Of a stretch of DNA of 45,373 nucleotides, positions 9,260-21,377 are shown one piece after another. A model generated the notes under the pieces. The model did not search any database. It was given only the letters and a program-made list of their open reading frames with translations, and was not told the origin of the DNA. Origin of the DNA: Bradyrhizobiaceae bacterium (GTDB lineage: Bacteria > Pseudomonadota > Alphaproteobacteria > Rhizobiales > Xanthobacteraceae). Position 1 is the stretch's first letter. Every line of letters starts with the position of its first letter. The stretch is taken from positions 1 to 45,373 of the forward strand of contig PQAH01000029.1 in the NCBI GenBank assembly GCA_003105195.1, written 5' to 3'. A program made the translations under genes and the position numbers.

Positions 9260-9336
9260 GCGCCGCAGCAATCGCGACGCGTTTCGCGTTCCGCACTGCA
9301 ACGGAAGATGCGTGCCGATACCTATGTGCCGAGAAC

Positions 9337-9350
9337 TTGATTTCGGTCAT
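9337..9350. promoter_or_regulatory. FNR/AadR-like box, hcrC-proximal
   Basis: TTGAT-TTCG-GTCAT is nearly identical to the box at 9246 (one central base differs), in the same orientation and 91 bases away. It lies 72 bases upstream of the hcrC start. Two near-identical sites in one divergent promoter suggest that each side has its own activator site. Confidence 0.5.
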
Positions 9351-9422
9351 GGACCCGAGGCCCCCCCTGCGGGCCTCCTGATCATCGACCGCGCGATGGT
9401 GCGGCGTCACGGAGGGCCCCCG

Positions 9423-9907
<485 letters not shown>

Positions 9908-9911
<4 letters not shown>

Positions 9912-12223
9912 GCGGGCAGGCCCGCGGCGGCCGCCGCATCCCCCTGATCGACGGCATCGAGAAGGTCACGGGGCGCGCGCGCTACACCGCCGACCTCGAG
10001 CGCGCGGACGCCCTGGTCGGCCGCATCCTGCGCAGCCCGGCGAGCCACGGCGAGATCGTGCGCCTGGACGTCTCCCGGGCGCGCGCCCTCGAGGGCGTGC
10101 ACGCTGTCGTGACCGGCGACGACTGCCGCCATACCTACGGCGTCCTTCCGGTCGCGATGAACGAGTATCCTCTCGCGCGCGAGCGCGTGCGCTATCGCGG
10201 CGAGCCGATTGCCGCCGTGGCGGCGGTCGACGAGAAGACCGCGGAGCGCGCGCTCGCCTTGATCGAGCTCGAGATCCGCGAGCTTCCCGCCTACTACACG
10301 GCCGAAGCGGCGCGCGCGCCCGGCGCGGTGCTGCTTCACGACAACAAGGCGGGCAATCTCGAGCGCGAGGTCCACCACGTGTTCGGCGATGTGGAGGCGG
10401 GCTTCGCCGCCGCCGACCTGGTGCGCGAGACGCGCATCAGTTGCGCCGAGGTCAATCATGCCCAGATCGAGCCGCATGCCTGCCTCGCCGAGTTCGACCC
10501 CCTCGCGGGCCGCCTCACGATGCAGACCGTCTCGCAGGTCGGTTACTACCTCCATCTCATGCTGGCGCGGTGCCTGGAGATGGACACCGCGCAGATTCGC
10601 ATGATCAAGCCGTTCGTCGGCGGCGGCTTCGGCGCGCGGGTCGAGGCCCTCAATTTCGAGATCGTGACCGCCCTGCTGGCGCGCGCCGCCGGCGCGCGGG
10701 TGATGATGCGTCTGACCCGCGAAGAGACTTTCCTGACCCATCGGGCGCGTCCGCACACCGACCTCAAGCTCAAGCTCGGCCTCACCCGCGGCGGCCGCAT
10801 CACGGCCTGCCAGCTCGAGGCGGTGCAGCGCGGCGGCGCCTATGCGGGCTACGGCATCGTCACCATCCTCTATGCCGGCGCGCTGCTGCAGGGCCTCTAC
10901 GACATCCCGGCGATCCGCTACGACGGCTACCGGGTCTATGCCAACCTGCCGCCCTGCGGCGCCATGCGCGGACACGGCGGCGTCAACACCCGCCACGCCT
11001 TCGAATGCCTGCTCGACCGCATGGCGCGCGAGCTCGGCCTCGATCCCTTCGCGGTGCGGCGCGGCAACCTGCTGCAGGCGCCGACCCGCACCCTCAACGA
11101 CCTGACGGTGAACAGCTACGGCCTCGCCGAGTGCCTCGACAAGGTCGAGCGCGCCAGCGGCTGGCGCGAACGGCACGGCAAGCTGCCGCCCGGCAAGGGC
11201 CTCGGCATGGCGTGCTCGCACTATGTCAGCGGCGCCGCCAAGCCGATCCACTGGACCGGCGAGCCCCATGCGGTGGTCAACCTGCGCGTCGACTTCGACG
11301 GCGGCATCACGGCGCTCACCGGCGCCGCCGACATCGGCCAGGGCTCCTCGACCATGGTGGCGATCGCGGTGGCCGAGACGCTCGGCGTCGGCCTCGACCG
11401 GATCCGCGTGATCGCCGGCGACAGCGCGCTCACGCCCAAGGACAACGGCGCCTATTCGTCGCGCATCACCTTCATGGTCGGCAATGCCGCGATCGACGCG
11501 GCCCGCAGGCTCAGGTCCGTGCTGGTCGAGGCGGCGGCGCGCAAGCTCGAGGCGCGGCCCGAGGACGTCGAGTGCATCGGCGAGGAGTTCCGCGTGGGCG
11601 CGAGCGGACAGGCCGGCATCCCCTTCGCGGAGGCCGTCAAGGCCGCGCTGGTCGACCACGGCCCGGTCACGGTCTCGGGCAGCTTCACCTGCCCGCCCGA
11701 CGCCCAGGGCGGCAAGCATCGCGGCGGCGCGGTCGGATCGACCATGGGCTTCAGCTATGCCGCCCAGGTCGTCGAGGTGAGCGTCGACGAGGCGACCGGT
11801 CTCGTCACCGTGGACAAGGTCTGGGTCGCGCTCGACTGCGGCCATGCCATCAACGCGCTCGCGGTCGAGGGCCAGGTCGAAGGTTCGGTCTGGATGGGCA
11901 TGGGCCAGGCCCTGTGCGAGGAGACCCGCTACATCGAGGGCCTGCCGCTGCATGCGAGCCTGCTCGAATATCGCGTGCCGACCATCGCCGAGTCGCCGCC
12001 GATCGAGGTGCACCTGGTCGAGAGCCACGACCCGAACGGGCCGTTCGGCGCCAAGGAGGCGAGCGAGGGCGCGCTCGCGGGATTCCCGCCGGCGCTCGCC
12101 AACGCCATCGCGAACGCGATCGGCATCGACATCGACGAGCTGCCGCTGACGCCCGACCGCGTGATGGAAGCGATCGTCGAGCGGCGCCGGCGCGAGCGGC
12201 TCGAAGCCCGGAGGGCGTCATGA
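9908..12223 (+). CDS. hcrA: 4-hydroxybenzoyl-CoA reductase, molybdenum-binding large subunit
   Basis: This is the alpha subunit (HcrA/HbaC), which binds the Mo-molybdopterin cytosine dinucleotide and the substrate. The 771-residue length matches the family (about 770). Xanthine oxidase family features are the N-terminal GIEKVTGRARYTADL, the pterin-contacting VGGGFGARVEALNFE (about residues 235-250), IGQGSSTMVAIAVAE near 475, and FGAKEASEG with E717 where the active-site glutamate of the family lies. It overlaps both hcrC and hcrB by ATGA junctions, typical of equal expression of complex subunits. No signal peptide is present, as expected for a cytoplasmic enzyme. Confidence 0.95.
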
Positions 12224-13188
12224 CCTTGTCAGATTTCGCGCTGGTGCGGCCTGCCGACGTCGAATCCGCGGTCGCGGCGCGCCGCGATCATCCGCAGAGC
12301 CGCTACGTCGCGGGCGGGACCGACCTGCTCGTCAACATGCGGCACGGCATCGACGGCGCCGCGCAGCTGATCGACCTCTCCGGCATCGAGGAGCTCACCT
12401 GTGTCAAGGCGACGCTGGCGGGGTTGCGGATCGGGGCCGGCGTCAAGCTCGGCGCGCTCGCGCGCCTGCCGCTGATCGCCGAGCGCTATCGCGCGGTCGG
12501 CGAAGCCGCAACCGCGGTGGCCGGCCCCGGCCATCGCGCGCTCGGCACGGTCGGCGGCAATCTCTGCCTCGATACGCGCTGCGTCTACTACAACCAGAGC
12601 GAATGGTGGCGGCAGGCGAACGGATATTGCCTCAAGCATCGCGGCGACATCTGCCACGTGGCCCCCCAGGGCCAGCGCTGTCATGCCGCCTTCACGGGCG
12701 ACCTCGCGCCGGCGCTGCTCGCGCTCGGCGCCGAGGTCGAGATCGTGGGCGCCGCGGGTCGCCGCCGCTGTCCGCTGGCCGAGCTCTATGTCGAGGACGG
12801 GCGCGCCCATCTCGCCCTGGCGCCGGACGAGCTGGTCGCGACCGTGCTGCTGCCGCCGGATCCGGCGCCTTCCGCCTACGGCAAGGTGCGGGTGCGCGGC
12901 GCCATCGACTATCCGCTGGCCGGCGTCGCGGTCGCGCTTTCCGTCGCCGACGGCGTCGCGCAGCGGCTGCGCATTGCGCTCACCGGCACCAACTCGCGGC
13001 CCATCGTGCTCGCCGGCACCGACGCGCTGATCGGCCGGCCCGTCGACGAGAAGGCGCTGCACGAGATCGAGCGGCTGGTGCAGAAGCAGGTGCAGCCGAT
13101 GCGCACCACCGTAGCCTCCGCGCAGTATCGCCGACTCGCCGCCGCCGGCCTCGCCCGCCGCCTGGTCGCGAGCCTCGCCGCTTCGTAG
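12220..13188 (+). CDS. hcrB: 4-hydroxybenzoyl-CoA reductase, FAD and [4Fe-4S] medium subunit
   Basis: This is the beta subunit (HcrB/HbaD), a FAD protein of the xanthine oxidase family. The 322-residue protein has FAD motifs VAGGTDLLVNM (about residues 30-40) and LGTVGGNLCLDTRC (about 108-121). It also carries the roughly 40-residue insertion unique to 4-hydroxybenzoyl-CoA reductases, with C121, C137, C145 and C154. These sit one position before the Thauera aromatica ligands C122, C138, C146 and C155, which hold an extra low-potential [4Fe-4S] cluster. The insertion separates this enzyme from ordinary CO or xanthine dehydrogenases and is the strongest identification in the operon. Its TAG stop is supplied by the first bases of a repeat element. 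Confidence 0.96.
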   Translation: MTLSDFALVRPADVESAVAARRDHPQSRYVAGGTDLLVNMRHGIDGAAQLIDLSGIEELTCVKATLAGLRIGAGVKLGALARLPLIAERYRAVGEAATAVAGPGHRALGTVGGNLCLDTRCVYYNQSEWWRQANGYCLKHRGDICHVAPQGQRCHAAFTGDLAPALLALGAEVEIVGAAGRRRCPLAELYVEDGRAHLALAPDELVATVLLPPDPAPSAYGKVRVRGAIDYPLAGVAVALSVADGVAQRLRIALTGTNSRPIVLAGTDALIGRPVDEKALHEIERLVQKQVQPMRTTVASAQYRRLAAAGLARRLVASLAAS

Positions 13189-13302
13189 GGCGGCTCAGTC
13201 CTGCTGCGTCACAAGTCGCGGCCGCGTCGGCGGACGAGAGCAATCCTCCGGCCGGGTCGCCGCGAGCATGGATCGGCGGGTGACGCTCGCCAGCCCGCCC
13301 TA
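13186..13302. repeat. MITE-like intergenic repeat, copy 1
   Basis: The 117-bp element begins TAGGGCGG and ends CCGCCCTA, and GCGTCAC or its complement recurs inside each end, giving imperfect terminal inverted repeats. The left part (TCAGTCCTGCTGCG) recurs at 37146-37171, and GCGTCACAAGTCGCG recurs in inverted form at the right end of the copy at 21378-21509. Its two ends provide the TAG stop codons of both hcrB and the convergent RidA gene, so it exactly fills the space between them. Confidence 0.65.
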
Positions 13303-13704
13303 TCCCGGCGGGATCACGGCGGTCGCCTCGAGCTCGATCTTGCCGGGCGTGTCGAGCAGGTCGGCGACGAAGATCATGCTCATGGCAGGGTAATGCGCCC
13401 CCATCAGCCGGCGCCAAGTGCGGCCGATCTCCGGCCGGGCCTTCAGGTAGGCGGGCTTGTCGATGCAGAAGGCCGTGATGCGGCAGATGTGCTGCGGTCC
13501 CCCTCCCGCCTGCGCCAGCACGGCGAGAATGTTCGCGAGCGCCTGCTCGAACTGCGGAGCAAGCTCCTCGCTCTGGAACTTCTGCTGCGCGTCCCAGCCC
13601 ACCTGGCCCGCAATGAACACGATGCGGCCGGCCGGGACGACGATTCCGTTGCTGTAGCCGACCGGCGGGGCCCAGTCGGGGGGCATCAGGACTTCGGCGG
13701 ACAT
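13300..13704 (-). CDS. RidA/YjgF-family protein lacking the usual catalytic arginine
   Basis: RidA proteins are small trimeric enzymes; canonical members hydrolyse reactive enamines and imines. The 134-residue protein shows the family pattern: YSNGIVVPAGRIVFIAGQVGW, a central ICRITAFCID strand, and the C-terminal KIELEATAVIP. At the position of the catalytic Arg105 of E. coli RidA (in a PARS motif) this protein has PAMS, with M108. It therefore belongs with the Rid groups that lack that arginine and may bind or act on a different ligand. The start follows AGGAG. It lies downstream of livF in the ABC transporter operon, which suggests a role tied to the imported compound, unknown. Confidence 0.88.
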   Translation of the reverse strand: MSAEVLMPPDWAPPVGYSNGIVVPAGRIVFIAGQVGWDAQQKFQSEELAPQFEQALANILAVLAQAGGGPQHICRITAFCIDKPAYLKARPEIGRTWRRLMGAHYPAMSMIFVADLLDTPGKIELEATAVIPPG

Positions 13705-13736
13705 GCGGGGCTCCTTTCGGGTTTGCGCGTGCACCG

Positions 13737-14453
13737 TCACACGCCGAGATGACGCAGCATGACCTCGCGGTCCGCCGCCAGCGCCGCCGGCGTGCCGGCG
13801 TAGACCACGCACCCCTTGGCGAGGACGACGCAGCGGTCCGCGACCGCGGCGAGCGCGGATATATCCTTGTCGACGATCAGCGCCGCGACCCCCGCCGCCT
13901 TGAGGCGCACCAGGATCTCCCAGATCTCGCGCCGGATCAGCGGCGCCAAGCCTTCGGTCGCCTCGTCCAGGATCAACAGGTCCGGATTGGTCATCAGCGC
14001 GCGGCCGATCGCGAGCATCTGCTGCTCGCCGCCCGAGAGCTGGCACCCCATGTTGCGCTGGCGCTCGGCGAGCCGCGGGAACAGCGCCAGCACGCGATCG
14101 AGCGTCCAGGCGGTGCCGCCGTCGCGCCCCGGACGCGCCGCCATCACCAGATTCTCGCGCACCGTCAGGTTCGGGAAGATGCCCCGCCCCTCCGGCACCA
14201 TGGCGAGCCCGTCGCGCGAGACCTTGTGCGGCGGCGCCCCGGTCGCCTCGCGCCCGTGGATCCGCACCGTGCCGGCGCGCGGGCGCAGCAGCCCGAAGAT
14301 CGTGCGCAACGTCGTGGTCTTGCCCATACCGTTGCGGCCCATCAGGCTCACGACCTCGCCGCGCGCGACCGCGAGGTCGACGCCGTGCAGCACGTGACTG
14401 GTGCCGTAGCAGGCGTGCAGGCCCGCCACCTCCAGGATGGCCTCCGCGCTCAT
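13737..14453 (-). CDS. livF: Branched-chain amino acid-type ABC transporter ATP-binding protein (LivF-like)
   Basis: This is the second ATPase of a HAAT-family importer. The 238-residue protein has Walker A GRNGMGKTTT (residues 39-48), the Q-loop region PEGRGIFPNLTVRENL, the ABC signature LSGGEQQML, and Walker B with DLLILDEATEGLAP. Instead of the usual IVEQN near the H-loop it reads IVDKD, so the switch region is atypical. Its start overlaps the stop of the LivM-LivG gene by ATGA. Transporters of this family beside aromatic-acid CoA ligases usually import aromatic acids such as benzoate or hydroxybenzoate rather than amino acids. Confidence 0.92.
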   Translation of the reverse strand: MSAEAILEVAGLHACYGTSHVLHGVDLAVARGEVVSLMGRNGMGKTTTLRTIFGLLRPRAGTVRIHGREATGAPPHKVSRDGLAMVPEGRGIFPNLTVRENLVMAARPGRDGGTAWTLDRVLALFPRLAERQRNMGCQLSGGEQQMLAIGRALMTNPDLLILDEATEGLAPLIRREIWEILVRLKAAGVAALIVDKDISALAAVADRCVVLAKGCVVYAGTPAALAADREVMLRHLGV

Positions 14454-16222
14454 GCGGCCGCCTCCTCGTGCCCGAGATAGGCCTGCTGCACGGCCGGATC
14501 GGAGCGCACCTGCTGCACCGGGCCGGTCGCGATCACCTCCCCGTTCACCAGAACCGTGAGCGTGTCGGCGATCGCGAACACGGCGTCCATGTCGTGCTCG
14601 ATCAGGATCAGCGTATGGTCGCGCGCGAGCCCCGCCAGCAGCTCCACGACCTCGCGGCTCTCCTGGGCGCCGAGGCCTGCGAGCGGCTCGTCCAGGAGCA
14701 GCAGCTCGGGCTCCGTGGCGAGCACCATCGCGATCTCGAGCCGGCGGCGCTCGCCGTGGCTGAGCGTCGAGGCGAGATCGTCGCTGCGCTCGGCGAGCCC
14801 GCAGCGCGTGAGCGCGCACTCCGCGCGGGCACGCACGTCGTCGAGCCGCGCCGCCGCGCGGAAGAAGCGCATCGAGCTCGACTGCCGCGACTGGGCCGCG
14901 ACCCAGCAGTTCTGCAGGCAGGAGAGCGAGGGATAGAGGTTGGTGATCTGGAAGCTCCTGCCGATGCCGAGACGCGAACGGGCATCGGGCGAGAAGCCCG
15001 TGATGTCCTTCCCCTTGAAGCGGATGCTCCCGGTGGTCGGCGGCAGCTCGCCCGAGAGCAGGTTGATGAAGGTGGTCTTGCCGGCCCCGTTCGGGCCGAT
15101 CACGGCGTGCACCTTGCCCGAGGCGAAGCTCAGCGACACGTAGTTCACCGCGACCAGGCCCGCGAAGCGCTTGCCGAGCCCCTCGGTTTCCAGGATCGGC
15201 GCATCGTTCGACGCGACCACCCTGAGCGCCGGGGCGTCGGGGCGCGAGCGCGCGCCCTCCCCCGCCGACGGCGGCACCCGCGCGACGCGCAGCAGCGCGC
15301 CCGCGATACCGTTGGGCAGCAGCAGCACCACGGCGATCACGAAACCGCCCATCAGCAGCAGCCAATGCTCGGTCAGGCCCGAGAGCACGTCCTCCAGGAG
15401 CAGGAATACGAAGGCGCCGAGCGCGGGTCCGAACAGGGTGCCGGTGCCGCCCAGGATGACGACCATCAGGGCGCGGCCGGATTCGCGCCAGCCGAGATGC
15501 GCCGGGTTGACGATGCCGAACTGTGCGGCGCCGAGATAGCCGGCGAGCCCCGCGAGCACGCCCGCGATGACGAAGCTCGCGAGCTTGTAGCGCGCGACCG
15601 GGAAGCCGAGCGCCCGGGTGCGCGCCTCGTTGACGCAGATCGCCGTGATCACGTGGCCGAAGGGGGAGCGCAGCAGCGCCCGCAGGAAGCAGAAGGTCGC
15701 GACCAGGGCCGCGAGGGTCACGTAGAAGAAGGTGGTGCGGTTCTGCAGCGAGAGCAGCATGGTCTCGCCGAAGGCGAGCTGCGGCTTGGTGTAGATCGCG
15801 AGGCCGTCGGACCCGCCGTAGTCGCGCGCGTCGTTGAAGAAGAAGTAGACCATCTGCGCGAAGGCGAGCGTCACCATGATGAAGTAGATCCCCGCCGTGC
15901 GGATCGCGAGCGCGCCGATCGCGAGCGCCGCGAGGCCGCAGGCCACGAGCGTGAGCGGCAGGGTGACGGCCATGGAGGTGAGGCCGGCATCGCGGGTCAG
16001 GATCGCGAGCGCATAGCCGGCGAGGCCGTAGAAGGCGGCGTGGCCGAAGCTCACGAGCCCCGTGAAGCCGACCAGCAGGTCGAGGCTCATGGCGAAGATC
16101 GCGAGCACCATCATCTGGGTGACGAGCTGGACGTGGAAACGCTCGCCGACGAGCGGAACGACGGCGATCGCCGCGACCGCGACCAGCAGCAGGACCAGGA
16201 TCGGGCGCGGCAACCGCAGCAT
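14450..16222 (-). CDS. livMG: Fused permease and ATPase of a branched-chain-type ABC transporter (LivM-LivG)
   Basis: One 590-residue chain joins a LivM permease and a LivG ATPase. Residues 1 to about 312 form the permease, with about eight to ten helices and family motifs LVGFTGLVSFGHAAFYGLAGY, AIRTAGIYFIMVTLAFAQM and GGTGTLFGPALGA. A hydrophilic linker of about 30 residues (near 314-342) leads to the ATPase, with Walker A GPNGAGKTT (about 376-384), FQITNLYPSLSCLQN, the signature LSHGERRRLE and Walker B LLLLDEPLAGL. It begins immediately after the livH stop. LivM-LivG fusions are known in aromatic-acid transporters of proteobacteria. Confidence 0.94.
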   Translation of the reverse strand: MLRLPRPILVLLLVAVAAIAVVPLVGERFHVQLVTQMMVLAIFAMSLDLLVGFTGLVSFGHAAFYGLAGYALAILTRDAGLTSMAVTLPLTLVACGLAALAIGALAIRTAGIYFIMVTLAFAQMVYFFFNDARDYGGSDGLAIYTKPQLAFGETMLLSLQNRTTFFYVTLAALVATFCFLRALLRSPFGHVITAICVNEARTRALGFPVARYKLASFVIAGVLAGLAGYLGAAQFGIVNPAHLGWRESGRALMVVILGGTGTLFGPALGAFVFLLLEDVLSGLTEHWLLLMGGFVIAVVLLLPNGIAGALLRVARVPPSAGEGARSRPDAPALRVVASNDAPILETEGLGKRFAGLVAVNYVSLSFASGKVHAVIGPNGAGKTTFINLLSGELPPTTGSIRFKGKDITGFSPDARSRLGIGRSFQITNLYPSLSCLQNCWVAAQSRQSSSMRFFRAAARLDDVRARAECALTRCGLAERSDDLASTLSHGERRRLEIAMVLATEPELLLLDEPLAGLGAQESREVVELLAGLARDHTLILIEHDMDAVFAIADTLTVLVNGEVIATGPVQQVRSDPAVQQAYLGHEEAAA

Positions 16223-17095
16223 CTAGGCGCTCCCCGCCCCGAACAGCCCGCGCGGCCGCCACAGCAGCACCGCCGCCATCAGCCCGTAGACCACCATTCC
16301 GGCCTGGTCCGGCAGCAGCACCTTGCCGAAGGTGTCGGCGAGCCCGATCAGCATGGCGCCGAGGAAGGCGCCCTTGATCGAGCCGATGCCTCCGATCACC
16401 ACGACCACGAAGGAGATGATCAGGATGCTCTCGCCCATGCCGGGATAGACCGAGTTGATCGGTGCCGAGAGCATGCCGGCGAGCGCAGTGAGCGCCGCCC
16501 CGGCGCTGAACACGATCGCGAACAGCCGCTTCACGTCGATGCCGAGCAGCTGCACCATCTCGCGGTTGCTGGCGCCGGCCCGGATCGTCATGCCGAGCCT
16601 GGTCGTGTGGATCACCGCGTACATGCCGAGCGCGACCGCGACGCAGAGCCCCGACACCACGAGCCGGTAGACCGGATAGGACTGCAGCTCGGTGAGCGCG
16701 AGCGTCCCGGCGAGCGCGTCGGGAAGCGGCACGCCGTGCACGTCGTTGCCCCAGACGATACGCTGCAGCTCGTTGAAGATCAGGATCAGGCCGTAGGTGA
16801 GCAGCACCTGGTGCAGGTGGTCGCGCGCGTAGAGGAACGAGATCGCGAAGCGTTCCACGGCCCATCCGAGCAGAGCGGCCACCGGCAGCGCGAGGACCAG
16901 GGCGAGCGGAAAGCTGCCGGTCCTCGCGGTGAGCCAGTACGCGAAATAGGCGCCGATCATGTAGAAGGACCCGTGCGCCAGGTTGATGACGCCGAGGATC
17001 CCGAAGATCAGCGTCAGCCCGGCGGCGACCAGGAACAGCAGGAAGCCGTACTGGACGCCGTTGAGGAGCTGGATCGCGAAGGCGGCCGGATCCAT
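16223..17095 (-). CDS. livH: Branched-chain-type ABC transporter permease (LivH-like)
   Basis: This inner-membrane permease has 290 residues and about eight helices. Family motifs include LLNGVQYGFLLFLVAAGLTLIFG at the N-terminus, GVINLAHGSFYMIGAYFAYW, the cytoplasmic EAA-like loop RAGASNREMVQLLGIDVKRLF, and SFVVVVIGGIGSIKGAFLGA. It pairs with the LivM half of the next gene. It lies 8 bases after the substrate-binding protein gene and directly abuts livMG, so ligase, binding protein, permeases and ATPases form one operon. Confidence 0.95.
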   Translation of the reverse strand: MDPAAFAIQLLNGVQYGFLLFLVAAGLTLIFGILGVINLAHGSFYMIGAYFAYWLTARTGSFPLALVLALPVAALLGWAVERFAISFLYARDHLHQVLLTYGLILIFNELQRIVWGNDVHGVPLPDALAGTLALTELQSYPVYRLVVSGLCVAVALGMYAVIHTTRLGMTIRAGASNREMVQLLGIDVKRLFAIVFSAGAALTALAGMLSAPINSVYPGMGESILIISFVVVVIGGIGSIKGAFLGAMLIGLADTFGKVLLPDQAGMVVYGLMAAVLLWRPRGLFGAGSA

Positions 17096-17103
17096 GGCGA
17101 TCG

Positions 17104-18291
17104 TCAGGCGATGCCGCAGCCCTTGGCCGGATCGGCGACCGCCTTCTGCGCGATGCCGATCACGGCATTGTCGCCGTTCCTCACCTCGCGCAGGTAGATG
17201 TCCTGCACGGGATTGTGCGACTTGGAGAAGGTCCAGCGGCCGCGCGGGCTGTCGAACTGCACGGCCTCCATGGCGGCGATCAGCGCCTTGCCGGCCTTGG
17301 TGTCGCCCTTCACCTTGTCCATGGCCTGGATCAGGAGCTGCGCCGTGTCATAGCCCTGCACCGCATAGACGTCGGCGTCGCGCGTGGTCGCCTTCTTGAA
17401 GGCCTCGCGGAAGCTGCGGTTCTGCGGCGTGTCGAGGCTGTCGGCGTAGTGCAGCGTCGTGAGCACGCCTTCCGCCGCTGCGCCCTGCGCGCGCAGCGTG
17501 CCATCGGTGAGGAAGCCCGCGCCGTAGAGCGGGATGCGCGCCTTGAGCCCGGAATCCGCGTAGTCCTTCACGAACTTCACGGCGCCCGCGCCCGCAAAGA
17601 AGGCATAGACCGCGTCCGGCTTGAGGGCCGCGACCTCGGTCAGGTTCGCCTGGAACTCGACGTTCGGGAACGGCACCAGGATCTCCTTGACGACCGTACC
17701 GCCCGCCTTCTCGAAGCCTTCCCGGAAGGCGCCGATCATCTCCTTGCCGGCCGCATAGTTCCAGGTGACCGAGACCACGCGCTTGAGGTTGCGCCGCGCC
17801 ATCTCGGCGCCCATCGGCTGGCACACCTGCCAGTTGCTGAACGAGGTGCGGAAGACGTTCGGCCCGCACATCTCGCGCGTCACCGCATTGGCGCCGGCGT
17901 TGGAGACGATTGCGATCGTCCCCTCCTCGCGGGCGATCTTCACCATCGCCATGGCGACGCCGGAATGGACCGGGCCGGTGATGAAATCCACCTTCTCGCC
18001 GACGATCAGCTTGTTGGTATTGGCCGGCGCCTTGGCGGGATCGGCTTCCGAATCGACTTGGACCAGCTCGATCTCCCGCCCGCCGAGCTTGTTGCCGGCC
18101 GCCGCGAAGGCGAGCTTCATCGAGTCCGTGATGTTGTGGCCGAGCGCCGCATAGGTGCCGCTATAGGGCAGCAGCAGCCCGACCCGCACCTTGGCGGACT
18201 GGCCGATGGCGAAACGCGACGGAACGAGTCCGGTGGCCGCGACGGCACCCGAGGCCTGCAGCAGACGGCGACGTGAAAGGCGCATGGTCAT
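17104..18291 (-). CDS. ABC transporter substrate-binding protein (HAAT family), Tat-exported
   Basis: This periplasmic binding protein of 395 residues belongs to the Leu/Ile/Val-binding (peripla_BP_6) family. The N-terminus MTMRLSRRRLLQASG is a twin-arginine signal followed by a hydrophobic stretch and probable cleavage near residue 30, so it is exported folded. The mature part starts with KVRVGLLLPYSGTYAALGHNI, typical of ligand-contacting N-terminal regions in binding proteins for aromatic acids and amides. Its place between an aryl-CoA ligase gene (9 bases upstream) and livHMGF makes an aromatic carboxylate the likely ligand. Two ATGs two codons apart are equally possible starts. Confidence 0.92.
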   Translation of the reverse strand: MTMRLSRRRLLQASGAVAATGLVPSRFAIGQSAKVRVGLLLPYSGTYAALGHNITDSMKLAFAAAGNKLGGREIELVQVDSEADPAKAPANTNKLIVGEKVDFITGPVHSGVAMAMVKIAREEGTIAIVSNAGANAVTREMCGPNVFRTSFSNWQVCQPMGAEMARRNLKRVVSVTWNYAAGKEMIGAFREGFEKAGGTVVKEILVPFPNVEFQANLTEVAALKPDAVYAFFAGAGAVKFVKDYADSGLKARIPLYGAGFLTDGTLRAQGAAAEGVLTTLHYADSLDTPQNRSFREAFKKATTRDADVYAVQGYDTAQLLIQAMDKVKGDTKAGKALIAAMEAVQFDSPRGRWTFSKSHNPVQDIYLREVRNGDNAVIGIAQKAVADPAKGCGIA

Positions 18292-18300
18292 TTTCCCCCG

Positions 18301-19926
<1,626 letters not shown>

Positions 19927-19963
19927 GGCTGGATCCTCTTTCGCCCGCAGACGGCTGTAACGT

Positions 19964-19983
19964 GCATTTCAGTACAGGAATGC
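19964..19983. promoter_or_regulatory. GTAC-centred palindromic operator, site 1
   Basis: GCATTTCAGTACAGGAATGC is a 20-bp palindrome (arms GCATTTC and GGAATGC around AGTACA, matching in all but two base pairs). It lies 37 bases upstream of the second ligase gene, between that start and an FNR-like box. Related sites occur at 22546-22565 and 33871-33890; the copy at 33871 also shares the T-rich right flank. The regulator is inferred, with the Rrf2 protein at 21534-21980 the closest candidate. Confidence 0.65.
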
Positions 19984-20023
19984 TATTTTTTCGAACGCGT
20001 ATCACGCGCCCGCCGTGCCGTTC

Positions 20024-20037
20024 CTGACCAAGATCAA
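20024..20037. promoter_or_regulatory. FNR/AadR-like box
   Basis: CTGAC-CAAG-ATCAA differs from TTGAY-N4-RTCAA only at the first base. It lies about 98 bases upstream of the second ligase start and 57 bases (centre to centre) upstream of the GTAC palindrome, a reasonable arrangement for an activator above a repressor. Confidence 0.45.
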
Positions 20038-20069
20038 GTCGGCACGACTTCGACGCCGGCGCGTCGACG

Positions 20070-21290
<1,221 letters not shown>

Positions 21291-21350
21291 GGCGTGCCCC
21301 TTCGATGGTCGCGCATCGATTGAACATACGCGCAGGCCCGCAAGGGCGAC

Positions 21351-21364
21351 TTAACCTGCGTCAA
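21351..21364. promoter_or_regulatory. FNR/AadR-like box upstream of gcdH
   Basis: TTAAC-CTGC-GTCAA matches TTGAY-N4-RTCAA except for one base in the left half. It lies 60 bases upstream of the gcdH ATG. Confidence 0.45.
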
Positions 21365-21377
21365 GAACTCCGAATCG

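Noticed and set aside
7610-9301. Longer ligase starting at 9301 or 9259
   Set aside because: The leader is not conserved and would cover one of the FNR-like boxes; ATG 9190 has a ribosome site and gives the family length.
6782-9340. An 852-codon open frame on the plus strand opposite the acyl-CoA dehydrogenase and ligase
   Set aside because: Same GC artefact; both genes on the minus strand have full sets of family motifs.
14468-17197. A 909-codon open frame on the plus strand opposite the transporter genes
   Set aside because: Rich in Arg, Glu, His, Asp and Gln repeats, as expected for the complement of membrane-protein and ATPase codons; no homology signs.
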